DNA from: Acidobacteriota bacterium
Lineage (GTDB): Bacteria > Pseudomonadota > Alphaproteobacteria > Caulobacterales > Hyphomonadaceae
Assembly: GCA_016712445.1 (NCBI GenBank)
Contig: JADJRB010000013.1
Span: 1-45,592, forward strand
Reading direction: 5' to 3'
Length of the DNA: 45,592 bases
Shown: piece by piece, positions 18,938 through 26,078 of the stretch
Layout: the number at the start of each line of letters is the position of its first letter
Position numbering within the stretch: position 1 is the stretch's first letter
Made by a program: the position numbers and the translations under genes
The notes under the pieces: model-generated
Databases searched by the model: none
What the model saw: only the letters and a program-made list of their open reading frames with translations
What the model was told of the DNA's origin: nothing

Positions 18938-19749
18938 ATGAAACGGCCATTTCTACAGATACCGATTGCCGATTGGATGCTCTCTCCCCAAATTCGCGCA
19001 TGCCATCCGATCTCGCAAAGGCATTGATTGACGTTATGTGTATCTGCGCCGAAGGCCAACCCTATGGCCACCTTTCGATACAACAATCCGACATCCCGGC
19101 GCCGCCCGAACCGGATTGGAGTAACCCGGACAGCTACGCGACCGGACCAGGCGCCGCACCAAACGGTGGACCGCATGGTGCACCAGGTGGTGGACCAGAT
19201 GGTGCACCAAGTGGTGGACCAGGTGGTGCACGCCGTGGTGGTGCACGTGGTCAAACAGAAAGTGCGAACACAAAGCGAACCCACCCCCAGCATTCCGCCT
19301 CACTCGAAACCAAGATTTCCGATCGTTTGCAGCTTACGCCCGAGGCCACCAGGTGGTGCCTTTGGGACCTGGAGCGCAACCAGGCGCTTATGCGGACTGA
19401 GGCCGGCATTCTCTATTCGCCCATCATGGTGCACGAATACCAAAAGCACATGGAGCGCGTGAACAGATCGAAAAAGGCCCGCCAGGATTATGAACGGCGT
19501 AACGCCGGCGCCGACGCCGCGCCCAAACAACAGCAGCAGCCACGGCCAGTTACCCCACCAGCCGCCGTACCGCGTGGTGGACCAGGTGGTGCACCAAGTG
19601 GTGGACCAGGTGGTGCACCGCGTGGTGGAGCAACCGCCCCACCGCCAGGTGGACCAGGTGGTGCACCGCGTGGTGGTGCTAAATCAGAATCGGAAAGAGA
19701 TTTATCTCTCCCCCTTAGCCCCCCCCTCACGGGGGAGGCGCCCCCCTGA
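18938..19749 (+). CDS. E4: probable replication initiator/organiser with Gly-Gly-Pro repeats (one frameshift), about 270 aa
   Basis: ATG 18938 follows AAGGAAA. A missing base near 19000 breaks the frame. The N-terminus MKRPFLQIPIADWMLSP and the second region at about residues 125-195 (LQLTPEATRWCLWDLERNQA … GILYSPIMVHEYQKH) resemble the winged-helix parts of phage replication proteins (O/DnaD-like), in the phrase L-E-x-N … G-I-x-Y-S. Two low-complexity inserts made of the 8-residue unit GGPGGAPx split the protein. E5 downstream looks like its partner. The call is based on pattern and context and is not proven. Confidence 0.7.
19165..19251 (+). repeat. 24-bp direct-repeat array 1 inside E4
   Basis: About three and a half copies of a 24-bp unit with core GGTGGACCAGGTGGTGCACC. 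Each unit holds the 8-bp palindrome GGTGCACC and encodes GGP-x-GAP-x. Repeats within a replication-initiator gene recall the iterons of lambda O, but could also be a low-complexity linker. Confidence 0.8.
19574..19680 (+). repeat. 24-bp direct-repeat array 2 inside E4
   Basis: Three further 24-bp units plus a partial unit of the same core, directly followed by a local A/T- and purine-rich stretch (19680-19710). The order repeats then AT-rich DNA is the layout of many iteron origins. Isolated single copies also occur at 18071-18098 and 19349-19359. Confidence 0.8.
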
Positions 19750-19768
19750 GCCCCCCCGGCGGGGGGGC
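19696..19768. other. Cluster of inverted repeats and long C/G tracts at the end of E4
   Basis: AGAGA-TTTA-TCTCT (19696-19709) is followed by runs of seven to eight C and then GCCCCCCC-GGC-GGGGGGGC (19750-19768), an 8-bp stem. The last hairpin falls just after the E4 stop and may limit readthrough, but lacks a U-run. The G7/C7-C8 runs are also places where the read may be wrong. Confidence 0.55.
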
Positions 19769-19827
19769 ACCACGCGCCTTGCTAGGGACCTGGCCGCGCA
19801 ATCCCGAACGAGCAAGAGGTAGACCCG

Positions 19828-20712
19828 ATGCACAGCCACACAGACCCGATTAACGAAATCCTGGCGCCCCTCCGCAACCTTCGCAGCAGGCCACGCCAGG
19901 GAGCCCTGGCCGAGTGTGCTAGTCTGATTCGGACATGCCAGGACATCGAGCAAGCCCGCGCCGCCGTTGCCGAAATTCTGCGCAACTTCGACCGATGGCC
20001 AGGCCTGGCCACGTTTCGCGACGTACTCGCCAAACACACCGGCCAGGAACCCCCACCCGACGCCGAGCCTAAGCAAGCCACCGACCGCGAACGCGCCGCC
20101 TTTATCACCCAACTATGGCGAGAAGTCGGCGCCCTGCAACGCCCCGATGAAAACTCACTAGAGGCCGCAACCTGGCGCCGTATTCGCGCCATGAAGCCAG
20201 AGGACCGAGACGACCTCATAGAGGCCTGCTACGGCATCACAGCGGCCACGGCGCCCTACCATCAGACGAGCCCGGCCAGCCGCGCCCGTTCCATCCAGGC
20301 CGTAATGCTTGCCGCCGCCGGCGCCGCATGGTCCACCAACGGCCAGCAGCTACAGACCTGGCAAACGCCCGACTACATCAAAAACCCGCCGCCGATCCTC
20401 TGCCAACAATGCAAGGACACCGGAGTGAGGCAGGCCGGCGCCGAAATTGAATGGTGTACCTGCCAGAAAGGAAAACTCATCCGCCGCGAAAACCCGCAAT
20501 GGCTTGAACTCTGCCAGCGCAGCCTAACCAAGACAACAGCCAAACAGCCCGAACCAAAACAGCCGCCGGCGCCCGAGCCCGCCGCGCCCCGGCGAATCAT
20601 CGACCAGGCTATATGCCCAAAGTGCCACGGCACCATCACGGCCTGGAGTGATCTCACGATCGACCCGTGCAACTGTTCAACGAACCCCCGCCGCGTTGCG
20701 AATTCAGGCTAA
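19828..20712 (+). CDS. E5: replication-associated protein with two zinc-ribbon motifs, 294 aa
   Basis: ATG 19828 follows AAGAGG. The N-terminal 150 residues are helical (LRNFDRWPGLATFRDVLAKH-like spacing), recalling phage P-type helicase loaders. Two cysteine sets follow: CQQCKDTG … WCTCQKG at about residues 191-214, and CPKCHGT … CNC near the C-terminus, separated by a Pro-rich linker. Small replication partners of this layout usually follow the initiator gene in phages, as here. No ATPase motif is present, so it would have to recruit a host helicase. Function inferred from context. Confidence 0.75.
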   Translation: MHSHTDPINEILAPLRNLRSRPRQGALAECASLIRTCQDIEQARAAVAEILRNFDRWPGLATFRDVLAKHTGQEPPPDAEPKQATDRERAAFITQLWREVGALQRPDENSLEAATWRRIRAMKPEDRDDLIEACYGITAATAPYHQTSPASRARSIQAVMLAAAGAAWSTNGQQLQTWQTPDYIKNPPPILCQQCKDTGVRQAGAEIEWCTCQKGKLIRRENPQWLELCQRSLTKTTAKQPEPKQPPAPEPAAPRRIIDQAICPKCHGTITAWSDLTIDPCNCSTNPRRVANSG

Positions 20713-20749
20713 AGCCTGATTTGAAACACCGCGCAAACTAGGCCATAAT
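20704..20749 (+). promoter_or_regulatory. Promoter for E6 with overlapping inverted repeat; predicted leaderless transcript
   Basis: TTGAAA (20721-20726), 17-nt spacer, CATAAT (20744-20749), then only GTCCAC before ATG 20756, so transcription should begin at or next to the A of the start codon. The repeat TCAGGC-TAAA-GCCTGA (20704-20719), which includes the E5 stop region and is followed by TTT, touches the -35 and could act as a weak terminator for E5 or as an operator. Confidence 0.75.
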
Positions 20750-20755
20750 GTCCAC

Positions 20756-20968
20756 ATGACCCATAGCACTTTTGAACCAGCCACCACACTACACCCGCAT
20801 ACGCTCGAATTAGCGTTGGCGTTTGTGGGAACCCCCGCCGCGTTGCGGCAGCTTGCCCAATCCGACGCCAGCCTGGCCGCAGACCTGGCCGCGATCGCGC
20901 CGCCGCCTGGCGCCGTGTTCGGATGCGGCGAACCGATGACCGACGATATCGAGGACCTACGACGATGA
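20756..20968 (+). CDS. E6: small early protein, 70 aa, predicted leaderless
   Basis: Starts MTHSTFEPATTLHP directly behind a strong promoter. The middle is a helical stretch (LELALAFVGTPAALRQLAQS). No zinc motif, signal or membrane segment, and no family recognised. It overlaps E7 (ATGA). As first gene of a long operon (E6-E17) it may be a regulator. Confidence 0.8.
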   Translation: MTHSTFEPATTLHPHTLELALAFVGTPAALRQLAQSDASLAADLAAIAPPPGAVFGCGEPMTDDIEDLRR

Positions 20969-21588
20969 ACATACGCCCCGACATTTGCGCGGAGTGCCCT
21001 TTCAAACGGAAGGCCGCGCCCGGATACCTCGGAGGAAATAACCTTATGGCTTTTTTGGCCGACGCCTTGAGCGATGCAAGCGTGCCGTGCCATATCGAAT
21101 TCAGCCGCAACGTAGCGCACGAAGGTGGAAGCAAGAACCTGGCGCAGCCGCGCATGGTCGAGATCGACGCCACCACGTTGCGTTGCCGAGGCGCCGCGAC
21201 GATGCAGCGCAACCAACTGAAACAACCGCGCGAGGCCGAAGCAGCCGCCCGCCTTCGCCAGGTTCCACAGAACCCGGAATGCTTCACCTGGAACGATGAA
21301 TTTATCCTCTACCACGCCGCCGAATTCGATTCGAGCCCGGATGGAAATTTTGAAATCGTTTGTGTCTACATCGGAGGCCAGGAGGCCAAACGAAGCGTGC
21401 GCGCCCGAACCACGGCGAAGGCCCGCGCGATCATGGCGCGACTCATCACCACGCGCGCCTTTAGCAAGGTGTTTGTACGGCACTGGCGAACGCGCACCGG
21501 ACAGCCCACCTATATCGTTTTGCATTCGGAAACCCTCACCCTTGCCGCCCACATCGAGAAGGAGCACGCCGCCCATGGTGAGCCATAA
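20965..21588 (+). CDS. E7: CxxCPF…CH zinc-type phage protein with C-terminal domain, 207 aa
   Basis: ATG 20965 is coupled to E6. The N-terminus IRPDICAECPFKRKAAPGYL … PCHIEF … CRGAAT fits small phage proteins of the DUF6283-like type, in which CxxCPF and the later CH are presumably metal ligands. From residue 105 a separate mixed alpha/beta domain (FEIVCVYIGGQEAKRSVRAR … YIVLHSETLTLAAHI) follows. Function of both parts unknown. The DUF match is from memory of the motif. Confidence 0.8.
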   Translation: MNIRPDICAECPFKRKAAPGYLGGNNLMAFLADALSDASVPCHIEFSRNVAHEGGSKNLAQPRMVEIDATTLRCRGAATMQRNQLKQPREAEAAARLRQVPQNPECFTWNDEFILYHAAEFDSSPDGNFEIVCVYIGGQEAKRSVRARTTAKARAIMARLITTRAFSKVFVRHWRTRTGQPTYIVLHSETLTLAAHIEKEHAAHGEP

Positions 21589-21970
21589 AGACTTCACCGA
21601 CACCAGCGGACAAACCGACTGGACAGCCTACAATCTGGCCAGGCAGCTTGCCGGCGAAATTTGCACCAGGTGCAAGCACCCGCGCACCGATCAATCCGGC
21701 GTGGCCGGCCTTTGCTTCGCCTGTACCACGATGGACCGTTTCACCGATGGCTTAGTGCTACACCCGCGCCGCGTGCGATGCCACCATTGTGGCCACCAAA
21801 ACACGCCCGACCGTTTCGACGATCCAGGCGTATACACCGCCGGCGTGCATAAGCTGACGTGCGCCGATTGTGGCCGCGAGACGCCATACGAAACCCACGT
21901 GCACTATTCTTTCGAGAGCCCCGCGCTACTCGCCACCAAAAAACCAGCCACGAAGAGGACCGAAACATGA
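21575..21970 (+). CDS. E8: double zinc-ribbon protein, 131 aa
   Basis: ATG 21575 follows GAAGGAG and overlaps the end of E7 by 14 nt. Two four-cysteine sites: CTRCKHPRTDQSGVAGLCFAC and RCHHCGHQN … TCADCGRE. The C-terminus is basic. It is one of a series of small zinc proteins in this operon. DNA, RNA or protein binding cannot be told apart by eye. Confidence 0.85.
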   Translation: MVSHKDFTDTSGQTDWTAYNLARQLAGEICTRCKHPRTDQSGVAGLCFACTTMDRFTDGLVLHPRRVRCHHCGHQNTPDRFDDPGVYTAGVHKLTCADCGRETPYETHVHYSFESPALLATKKPATKRTET

Positions 21971-22530
21971 AGCACCAAGAAACCACCTACGCGCTACTCC
22001 GAACGCCGATCGGCGCCACGATTCAGCGCATCCGCAAGATGCACATTTGCCCGAAATGTGAACTGCACTTCACCGAGAAAGAAAAAGCCAAGCACCGATG
22101 CGAAGGCCTTGGAAAGGGCAGCGATTGGGTAAAACGACCGATCACAGTTCAACTAACCAGCACAACGCCATTCGCATGGGGAGAAGCAGACACCCACCCC
22201 GGCCAGCGTGCTACCGCCGTGGCCATCCTGGCCGACTTTATCGAGGACCAGGCCGAGGCCGAACGCCTGGCCGCAAGCTACGCGGCCAACGTCCTGGCGC
22301 ATGTTGGAATCTCAGGCCTCATCACCAACGGCGCCGAGATCCTCCAGAAACTTGGAAAGACGGCCTACGATTACCGCCCCAAAGTGAAATTCAGCTACAC
22401 CACGCCAAACCACGGCGATGGCAGCGTTATGGCCTGCAATGAAGTGGACGCCCGCGAGGCGATAGCCAACCGCTTGAACGTCGAACGCCTGCCCCGAGGA
22501 ATCAAAATCACGAAAGAGGCCGGCGCGTGA
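21967..22530 (+). CDS. E9: N-terminal C2H2 finger, helical body, 187 aa
   Basis: Coupled to E8 (ATGA). ICPKCELHFTEKEKAKHRC near residue 27 is a C2H2/C2HC zinc finger. The centre holds a long helix (ATAVAILADFIEDQAEAERL) and the C-terminus a basic beta/helix region. No family recognised beyond the finger. Confidence 0.82.
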   Translation: MKHQETTYALLRTPIGATIQRIRKMHICPKCELHFTEKEKAKHRCEGLGKGSDWVKRPITVQLTSTTPFAWGEADTHPGQRATAVAILADFIEDQAEAERLAASYAANVLAHVGISGLITNGAEILQKLGKTAYDYRPKVKFSYTTPNHGDGSVMACNEVDAREAIANRLNVERLPRGIKITKEAGA

Positions 22531-22937
22531 AAAACGAGATCACGCCAACTTACACGCACCAACACCGCGACGTGATCGACCTCTATGAAGCGCTTGGACA
22601 CCCGGCGCGCGACATCCGCGCCGGCGCCGTCTACCTATGGCACGACAACCCGGAAGGCCGGCCAATCCAGGAAGGCCGCGACATCGGCCAGGTGCGGACA
22701 TGGTTAGGGAATTCTGGCACGATCGCCACCGGCGCCTTTCGCCTGTACTGCGAACTCTACCCCGGCGAGTTCGCATGGCAGGATGGTGAACTATGCCGCG
22801 TGGCCATCGAACTGATCGGGCGAAGCCTCAACGGAGACAAGCGCGCCCGCGCGATCCTAGCCGCCGGCCACAAAGCCGTGGACCGCTACGCCGCACTCGT
22901 TAATGCCATCGAGAGGGATGAAGAATGGAGCCTATAG
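22527..22937 (+). CDS. E10: unknown early protein, 136 aa
   Basis: GTG start overlaps the E9 stop (GTGA). Soluble, helical, with many Trp/Tyr (AGAVYLWHDNPEGR, FRLYCELYPGEFAW). A C-terminal helix (AALVNAIERDEEW) overlaps the start of E11. No motif that names a function. Confidence 0.8.
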   Translation: MKNEITPTYTHQHRDVIDLYEALGHPARDIRAGAVYLWHDNPEGRPIQEGRDIGQVRTWLGNSGTIATGAFRLYCELYPGEFAWQDGELCRVAIELIGRSLNGDKRARAILAAGHKAVDRYAALVNAIERDEEWSL

Positions 22938-23119
22938 AAAAGGCCGTGGCCATCCTGGCCGGCCAGTTGCCAGGATGGATCATTGGATTCGTGCAAGGCC
23001 TGGCCTGCTACTGCGCAATCCGCCGGCTGATCGCCTATGATCGCCGGCGAAAACGAAACCATAACGACCGTGCAGGCCTTCGCCAGGCCGCACTGAAACA
23101 CAGCAAGGAAGACTACTAG
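22925..23119 (+). CDS. E11: small membrane protein, 64 aa
   Basis: ATG 22925 lies within the end of E10 (13-nt overlap). One hydrophobic segment (LPGWIIGFVQGLACYCAI) is followed by a basic tail (YDRRRKRNHNDRAG). Probably an inner-membrane peptide that precedes the anchored protein E12. Function unknown. Confidence 0.78.
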   Translation: MEPIEKAVAILAGQLPGWIIGFVQGLACYCAIRRLIAYDRRRKRNHNDRAGLRQAALKHSKEDY

Positions 23120-23123
23120 ACCC

Positions 23124-23969
23124 ATGACCGACAAAGTAAGCATTGCCATAATCGTGGCCACTGTGACCATAGCGCTAATCGTGGCCATCATGAACGCCGT
23201 TAAGCGATCGCGCACGCCGGCGCCCGAGCCAAGCGAACATCCGTTTTTTGCCGCCGCCGCGCCCCTGAATTGGCCAACCGCGGATTTTTTCAAGCACCTG
23301 CAAACCGTTCCCGCAGAGGCCTTTACTCGCCATCTCGTGTATATCTACCGCCTGGCGCCGCCGATCGTTCCGACGCCTGGCGCGCCGCGCTACATCCAAA
23401 AATTGTTCGGCCCGACCACGCAAGCCGATATCGAGCACCAATTCGGGAGTGGTATCTATCGCGTGATACTCGCCAACATGGGAGCCGAGCCAGGCAAGCA
23501 AAGCGTGGCGCAGTGCACGCTGGAGATACCCGCCGAAGGCCCGGCCACGCGCGCCGTGGCGCCCGATCGGCGCGCAACCGATCCAGGGTTTAACTTCCCC
23601 GTTGAGCCGGCCAGGTTGCAGACCGCGCGCGAATCATGGAGGCATGCCGAGCTTGTGACCTTCGCCACGTTTCGCAAGATGATGGCCGAGCCCGCCGCGC
23701 CCTTCATGGTGCACGTGTACTTATTGGAGCCGGCCAGCTTCAACGCGGGGCAAGGCCCGCCGCAATTCGCGCCGCGCTATCTTGGCACGCGCGCGGCCTT
23801 CGACTCCTACCAGATCGCTGAAGCGTTCGGCCCGGCGCTCTACGAAGCGTTCCTGGAATTCCCGCCGTCTACCGAGTTACCCACCATCCGTTGCGAGTTT
23901 TTTGCAAACCGCCGTGATGACGGCCCGCACTTCCCAATTGGATCGGCGCGGGAAACTGGCAACTTGTGA
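23124..23969 (+). CDS. E12: membrane-anchored protein with two YxYR-type repeats, 281 aa
   Basis: An N-terminal membrane anchor (IAIIVATVTIALIVAIM) is followed by KRSR and two copies of one domain: residues 45-125 (FFKHL … YIYRLAPPI … FGSGIYRVIL) and 170-265 (TFRKM … HVYLLEPASF … FGPALYEAFL). The same domain forms the N-terminal part of E1. The conserved frame is helix, Y-x-Y-hydrophobic-x-x-P, then F-G-x-x-(I/L)-Y. I know no function for it. Sharing between a soluble and an anchored early protein suggests that they bind a common partner. Confidence 0.83.
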   Translation: MTDKVSIAIIVATVTIALIVAIMNAVKRSRTPAPEPSEHPFFAAAAPLNWPTADFFKHLQTVPAEAFTRHLVYIYRLAPPIVPTPGAPRYIQKLFGPTTQADIEHQFGSGIYRVILANMGAEPGKQSVAQCTLEIPAEGPATRAVAPDRRATDPGFNFPVEPARLQTARESWRHAELVTFATFRKMMAEPAAPFMVHVYLLEPASFNAGQGPPQFAPRYLGTRAAFDSYQIAEAFGPALYEAFLEFPPSTELPTIRCEFFANRRDDGPHFPIGSARETGNL

Positions 23970-23978
23970 GCGTGGCCA

Positions 23979-24167
23979 ATGTCGCAAGCAAAGAGACTCA
24001 CGCGCGAAAAGGTGGTGGCCATCCGCCGCCGCCGCAAACAGGGAGACGGCCCGGCCATCCTGGCCAAGGCCTACAACGTCAGCCGAAACACGATTTACCG
24101 CATCGTGACGATGAAGACGTGGAAACACGCCGACGACAACCAGGCGGAAATGTGGCCACATCCATAA
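23979..24167 (+). CDS. E13: small helix-turn-helix protein, 62 aa
   Basis: A basic N-terminus (SQAKRLTREKVVAIRRRRKQ) and a clear helix-turn-helix (AILAKAYNVSRNTIYRIVTM) like the DNA-binding end of resolvases. Lying three genes before the serine recombinase E16, it may regulate the operon or assist recombination. Confidence 0.8.
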   Translation: MSQAKRLTREKVVAIRRRRKQGDGPAILAKAYNVSRNTIYRIVTMKTWKHADDNQAEMWPHP

Positions 24168-24175
24168 CCCCGTTG

Positions 24176-24406
24176 ATGCGCCTGGCGCGGCATCACTACA
24201 TCGGGCGAAACCCCAACCACGTAACCATCCTCTATTCGAGGCGATGCGCGTGTGGATGGGAAAAGAAGCCAGGCCAGGCCTTTTGCTCTATGTGCCGCGC
24301 CAGCATTCCGCCCCGCGTAAATTTCCACCTGGACACATGCCCGTTTCGTTGGTTCATGCCGTGGTGGCGATTGGCCATCACGTGGACGAGAAGGGAAATC
24401 GTATGA
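24176..24406 (+). CDS. E14: single zinc-ribbon protein, 76 aa
   Basis: Zinc ribbon CACGWEKKPGQAFCSMC, then a hydrophobic Trp-rich C-terminus (CPFRWFMPWWRLAITW) that might touch the membrane. It overlaps E15 (ATGA). ATG 24176 is supported mainly by this coupling. No family recognised. Confidence 0.72.
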   Translation: MRLARHHYIGRNPNHVTILYSRRCACGWEKKPGQAFCSMCRASIPPRVNFHLDTCPFRWFMPWWRLAITWTRREIV

Positions 24407-24618
24407 CCGACCCGCAAGCCGAAATCGTTGGTTTCCGCGCGCGCGTACTCATGAGCGGCGATCGCATCGCCCTACTGTTAGAGGCACTGGAGTCTCACGC
24501 CGCCATGAAGTGCGCCGCCGGCGATGACGTGAGCCCTAACGCGCCGCTTGGATCACGCATTGAACTGGCGCGCCGGCAACTGAGTGAAGCGCAGGCCACA
24601 CTGGCCAGAGAGTCCTAA
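24403..24618 (+). CDS. E15: small helical protein, 71 aa
   Basis: Starts MTDPQAEIVGFRARVLMSG, overlaps E14 (ATGA) and ends directly before the E16 ATG. All helical with a coiled-coil-like C-terminus (RIELARRQLSEAQATLARES). Function unknown. Confidence 0.78.
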   Translation: MTDPQAEIVGFRARVLMSGDRIALLLEALESHAAMKCAAGDDVSPNAPLGSRIELARRQLSEAQATLARES

Positions 24619-25317
24619 ATGCGCGCCGTTCTCTATCTGAGGGTATCGACCGGCGAACAGAACACGGCCTATCAGCGGCAAATTCTGAACGAATACGCCG
24701 AACGCCAGCAATGGGAAGTGGTGGGAGTCTACGACGACTACGCCACGGGAACCAACAGCCGGCGCCCCGAATTCCAGAACATGATGAACGACGCCGCGCG
24801 CGGCCAATTCGACATCGTTCTGTTTTGGAGCCTTGACCGATTCAGCCGCGAAGGCACGGCCAAGACCATGGAGCACTTGGAACGCCTGGCCGCGTGGCGC
24901 GTAAAATACCGCAGCTTCCAGGAACCGATGATCGACACCAGCGGCCCTTACGGCGAACTGCTAACCGGCATGCTGGCCGCGTTCGCCAAGCTGGAGAGCA
25001 CGCGCATAAAGGAACGGATTCACGCCGGCCTGGCGCGAAGCAAAGAGCAAGGAAAACGGCCAGGCCCGCGCCCGATCGTTCTCAACATGCAACACCTGGA
25101 CGAACAGGCCACCGCCGGCAGGAGCCTACGGGAGCTTGCCCGGACATACAACACGAGCGCGGCCACCATCCACCGCCGACTTGAGGCCTGGCGCGCCAGG
25201 CGCGTAGAATGCGGGGAATGTACGAAATCGAGTACCGATGCCAATATCGGGAATATTGGTACTTCCACGGTGAAACGCCCGACCGCGCGCAAGCGATCGG
25301 CGCCGCGATCGCGTTAG
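24619..25317 (+). CDS. E16: serine recombinase (resolvase/invertase family), 232 aa
   Basis: The catalytic domain is complete: Ser10 in LYLRVSTGEQ, then VVGVYDDYATGTNSRRPEF, LFWSLDRFSREG and LLTGMLAAFAKLESTRIKER. A C-terminal helix-turn-helix (SLRELARTYNTSAATIHRRL) follows. Length is usual for resolvases/invertases. Such enzymes cut and rejoin DNA through a Ser-phosphotyrosine-free, Ser-linked intermediate; the likely job here is resolving circular multimers or inverting a segment. The last 33 residues are overlapped by E17 and may be shorter in reality. The palindromes at 34289 and 35721 are possible but unproven target sites. Confidence 0.9.
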   Translation: MRAVLYLRVSTGEQNTAYQRQILNEYAERQQWEVVGVYDDYATGTNSRRPEFQNMMNDAARGQFDIVLFWSLDRFSREGTAKTMEHLERLAAWRVKYRSFQEPMIDTSGPYGELLTGMLAAFAKLESTRIKERIHAGLARSKEQGKRPGPRPIVLNMQHLDEQATAGRSLRELARTYNTSAATIHRRLEAWRARRVECGECTKSSTDANIGNIGTSTVKRPTARKRSAPRSR

Positions 25318-25382
25318 CCGCCGCCACTGGCCGCGTTTGCCGCGTGGTCGATCCGAGTGGCCATATCATCCACAAGCAATAA
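25218..25382 (+). CDS. E17: 54-residue protein overlapping the end of E16
   Basis: ATG 25218 follows GCGGGGA and lies in another frame within the last 100 nt of E16. The product starts MYEIEYRCQYREYWYF, has a helix (RAQAIGAAIALAAATG) and ends VVDPSGHIIHKQ. Its residue order resembles small phage proteins that take up a peptide-like fold, but no family can be named. The stop is followed at once by the hairpin at 25388. Confidence 0.65.
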   Translation: MYEIEYRCQYREYWYFHGETPDRAQAIGAAIALAAATGRVCRVVDPSGHIIHKQ

Positions 25383-25423
25383 AAAATCGCCGGCGTGTCC
25401 AAACTGGAAAGGACCCGCCGGCG
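25381..25423 (-). terminator. Rho-independent terminator of C1
   Basis: Thirteen-base-pair stem with one mismatch (25388-25400 and 25411-25423), 10-nt loop. Read on the minus strand it ends in TTTTTT after one A (25386-25381), a classic intrinsic terminator for the C1 transcript. On the plus strand there is no U-run, so E17 readthrough is not clearly stopped here. Confidence 0.85.
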
Positions 25424-25527
25424 TGTTAGTGAGTATGAATCGTCTTCGGAGGAGAACCCGGCCACTTCCTACGGATGGCCAGGACTCATCGAAAAACGAT
25501 AGCACAAGGGGATCGAATGCAGTAGGC
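25424..25527 (-). other. 3' untranslated stretch between C1 and its terminator
   Basis: About 100 nt without a credible gene on either strand. On the minus strand it contains a small hairpin ATCG-TTTTT-CGAT and would form the 3' end of the C1 transcript. A small RNA from this end is possible but cannot be shown. Confidence 0.4.
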
Positions 25528-25896
25528 CTAATTTCCCATTGGTACTTTTACCAGCGGAAGCGCGCCGCCGACGCTGGACAGATCGACCGGCGCGGCCACT
25601 TCGGCCACCGTTTCCGCCAGCGCCGCCGATTCATCGGGAGGCGCCTCTAGCGCCGCCGGCGCGGGTGGCAAAATTTCAGAATCGCCCACTATGTAGGTGA
25701 AGCCTGGCACTTGTGGCATTTTGGCCAGCGCCGCCGCCGCCTCACCATCAGAGGGAAAATCCCATTCGACCAGGCGAAGCGCGTTTGCTTCCCTGGATTG
25801 CACGCGATCGGGAGCCCGATCTAGCCGGCGCTCCATTTCAGCTTCGGCCATTTCATTGATGACGTGGCCATAACGGACAACTAGGGTATGGGTCAT
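25528..25896 (-). CDS. C1: isolated counter-oriented protein, 122 aa
   Basis: The only gene on the minus strand inside the early block. Starts MTHTLVVRYGHVINEMAEAE, a strand-helix start with a charged helix (EAEMERRLDRAPDRVQSREA). A middle region (LVEWDFPSDGEAAAALAKM) precedes an acidic Ala/Pro-rich tail ending LPLVKVPMGN. No HTH is visible. It has its own promoter (-10 at 25908-25903, 6 nt before the ATG, hence probably leaderless) and its own terminator, and diverges from the RHH regulator E18. Such isolation is typical of maintenance, immunity or superinfection genes, but function is unknown. Confidence 0.8.
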   Translation of the reverse strand: MTHTLVVRYGHVINEMAEAEMERRLDRAPDRVQSREANALRLVEWDFPSDGEAAAALAKMPQVPGFTYIVGDSEILPPAPAALEAPPDESAALAETVAEVAAPVDLSSVGGALPLVKVPMGN

Positions 25897-25902
25897 GGGA
25901 TA

Positions 25903-25908
25903 AGCATA
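25903..25908 (-). promoter_or_regulatory. -10 box of C1 (leaderless arrangement)
   Basis: On the minus strand TATGCT, then TATCCC, then ATG 25896. The spacing of 6 nt equals that at E6. No good -35 is visible 16-18 nt upstream. Confidence 0.5.
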
Positions 25909-25914
25909 CACGAC

Positions 25915-25957
25915 AAACGGCGCCGCCCAGCCTGCTACGTTTGGACGGCGCCGTTTT
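25915..25957 (+). terminator. Bidirectional-type hairpin upstream of C1
   Basis: Perfect 11-bp stem AAACGGCGCCG / CGGCGCCGTTT with a 20-nt loop, followed on the plus strand by TTTTA (counting the stem end). It would stop plus-strand readthrough coming across C1 and insulate the C1/E18 intergenic region. Confidence 0.65.
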
Positions 25958-26041
25958 AGACCCAGGCCCAGCCACGGACCTTTTGCACTCGCAGGCTAAC
26001 ACGCGGCCAGGCCTGGCCGCAAACCTGGCGCCGCCGGCCTA

Positions 26042-26071
26042 TTGCGCACCGACACCGGCCAGGCGTAGAAT
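26042..26071 (+). promoter_or_regulatory. Promoter of E18, predicted leaderless
   Basis: TTGCGC (26042-26047), 18-nt spacer, TAGAAT (26066-26071), then 7 nt to ATG 26079. Predicted transcription start is at or one base from the ATG, and no ribosome-binding site is present between. Confidence 0.65.
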
Positions 26072-26078
26072 CTCCCGT

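Noticed and set aside
19149..19680. CRISPR array
   Set aside because: The 24-bp units are contiguous, with no unique spacers, and lie inside a coding frame.
20704..21603. 299-residue minus-strand reading frame
   Set aside because: Antisense to E6-E8, which have promoter, coupling and zinc motifs. High GC produces such long shadows.
24619..25317. Integrase proving lysogenic integration
   Set aside because: E16 is a small resolvase/invertase-type enzyme. No attachment sites or large serine integrase domains are visible; the initiator tRNA is internal to the circle, so no attL/attR can be shown.
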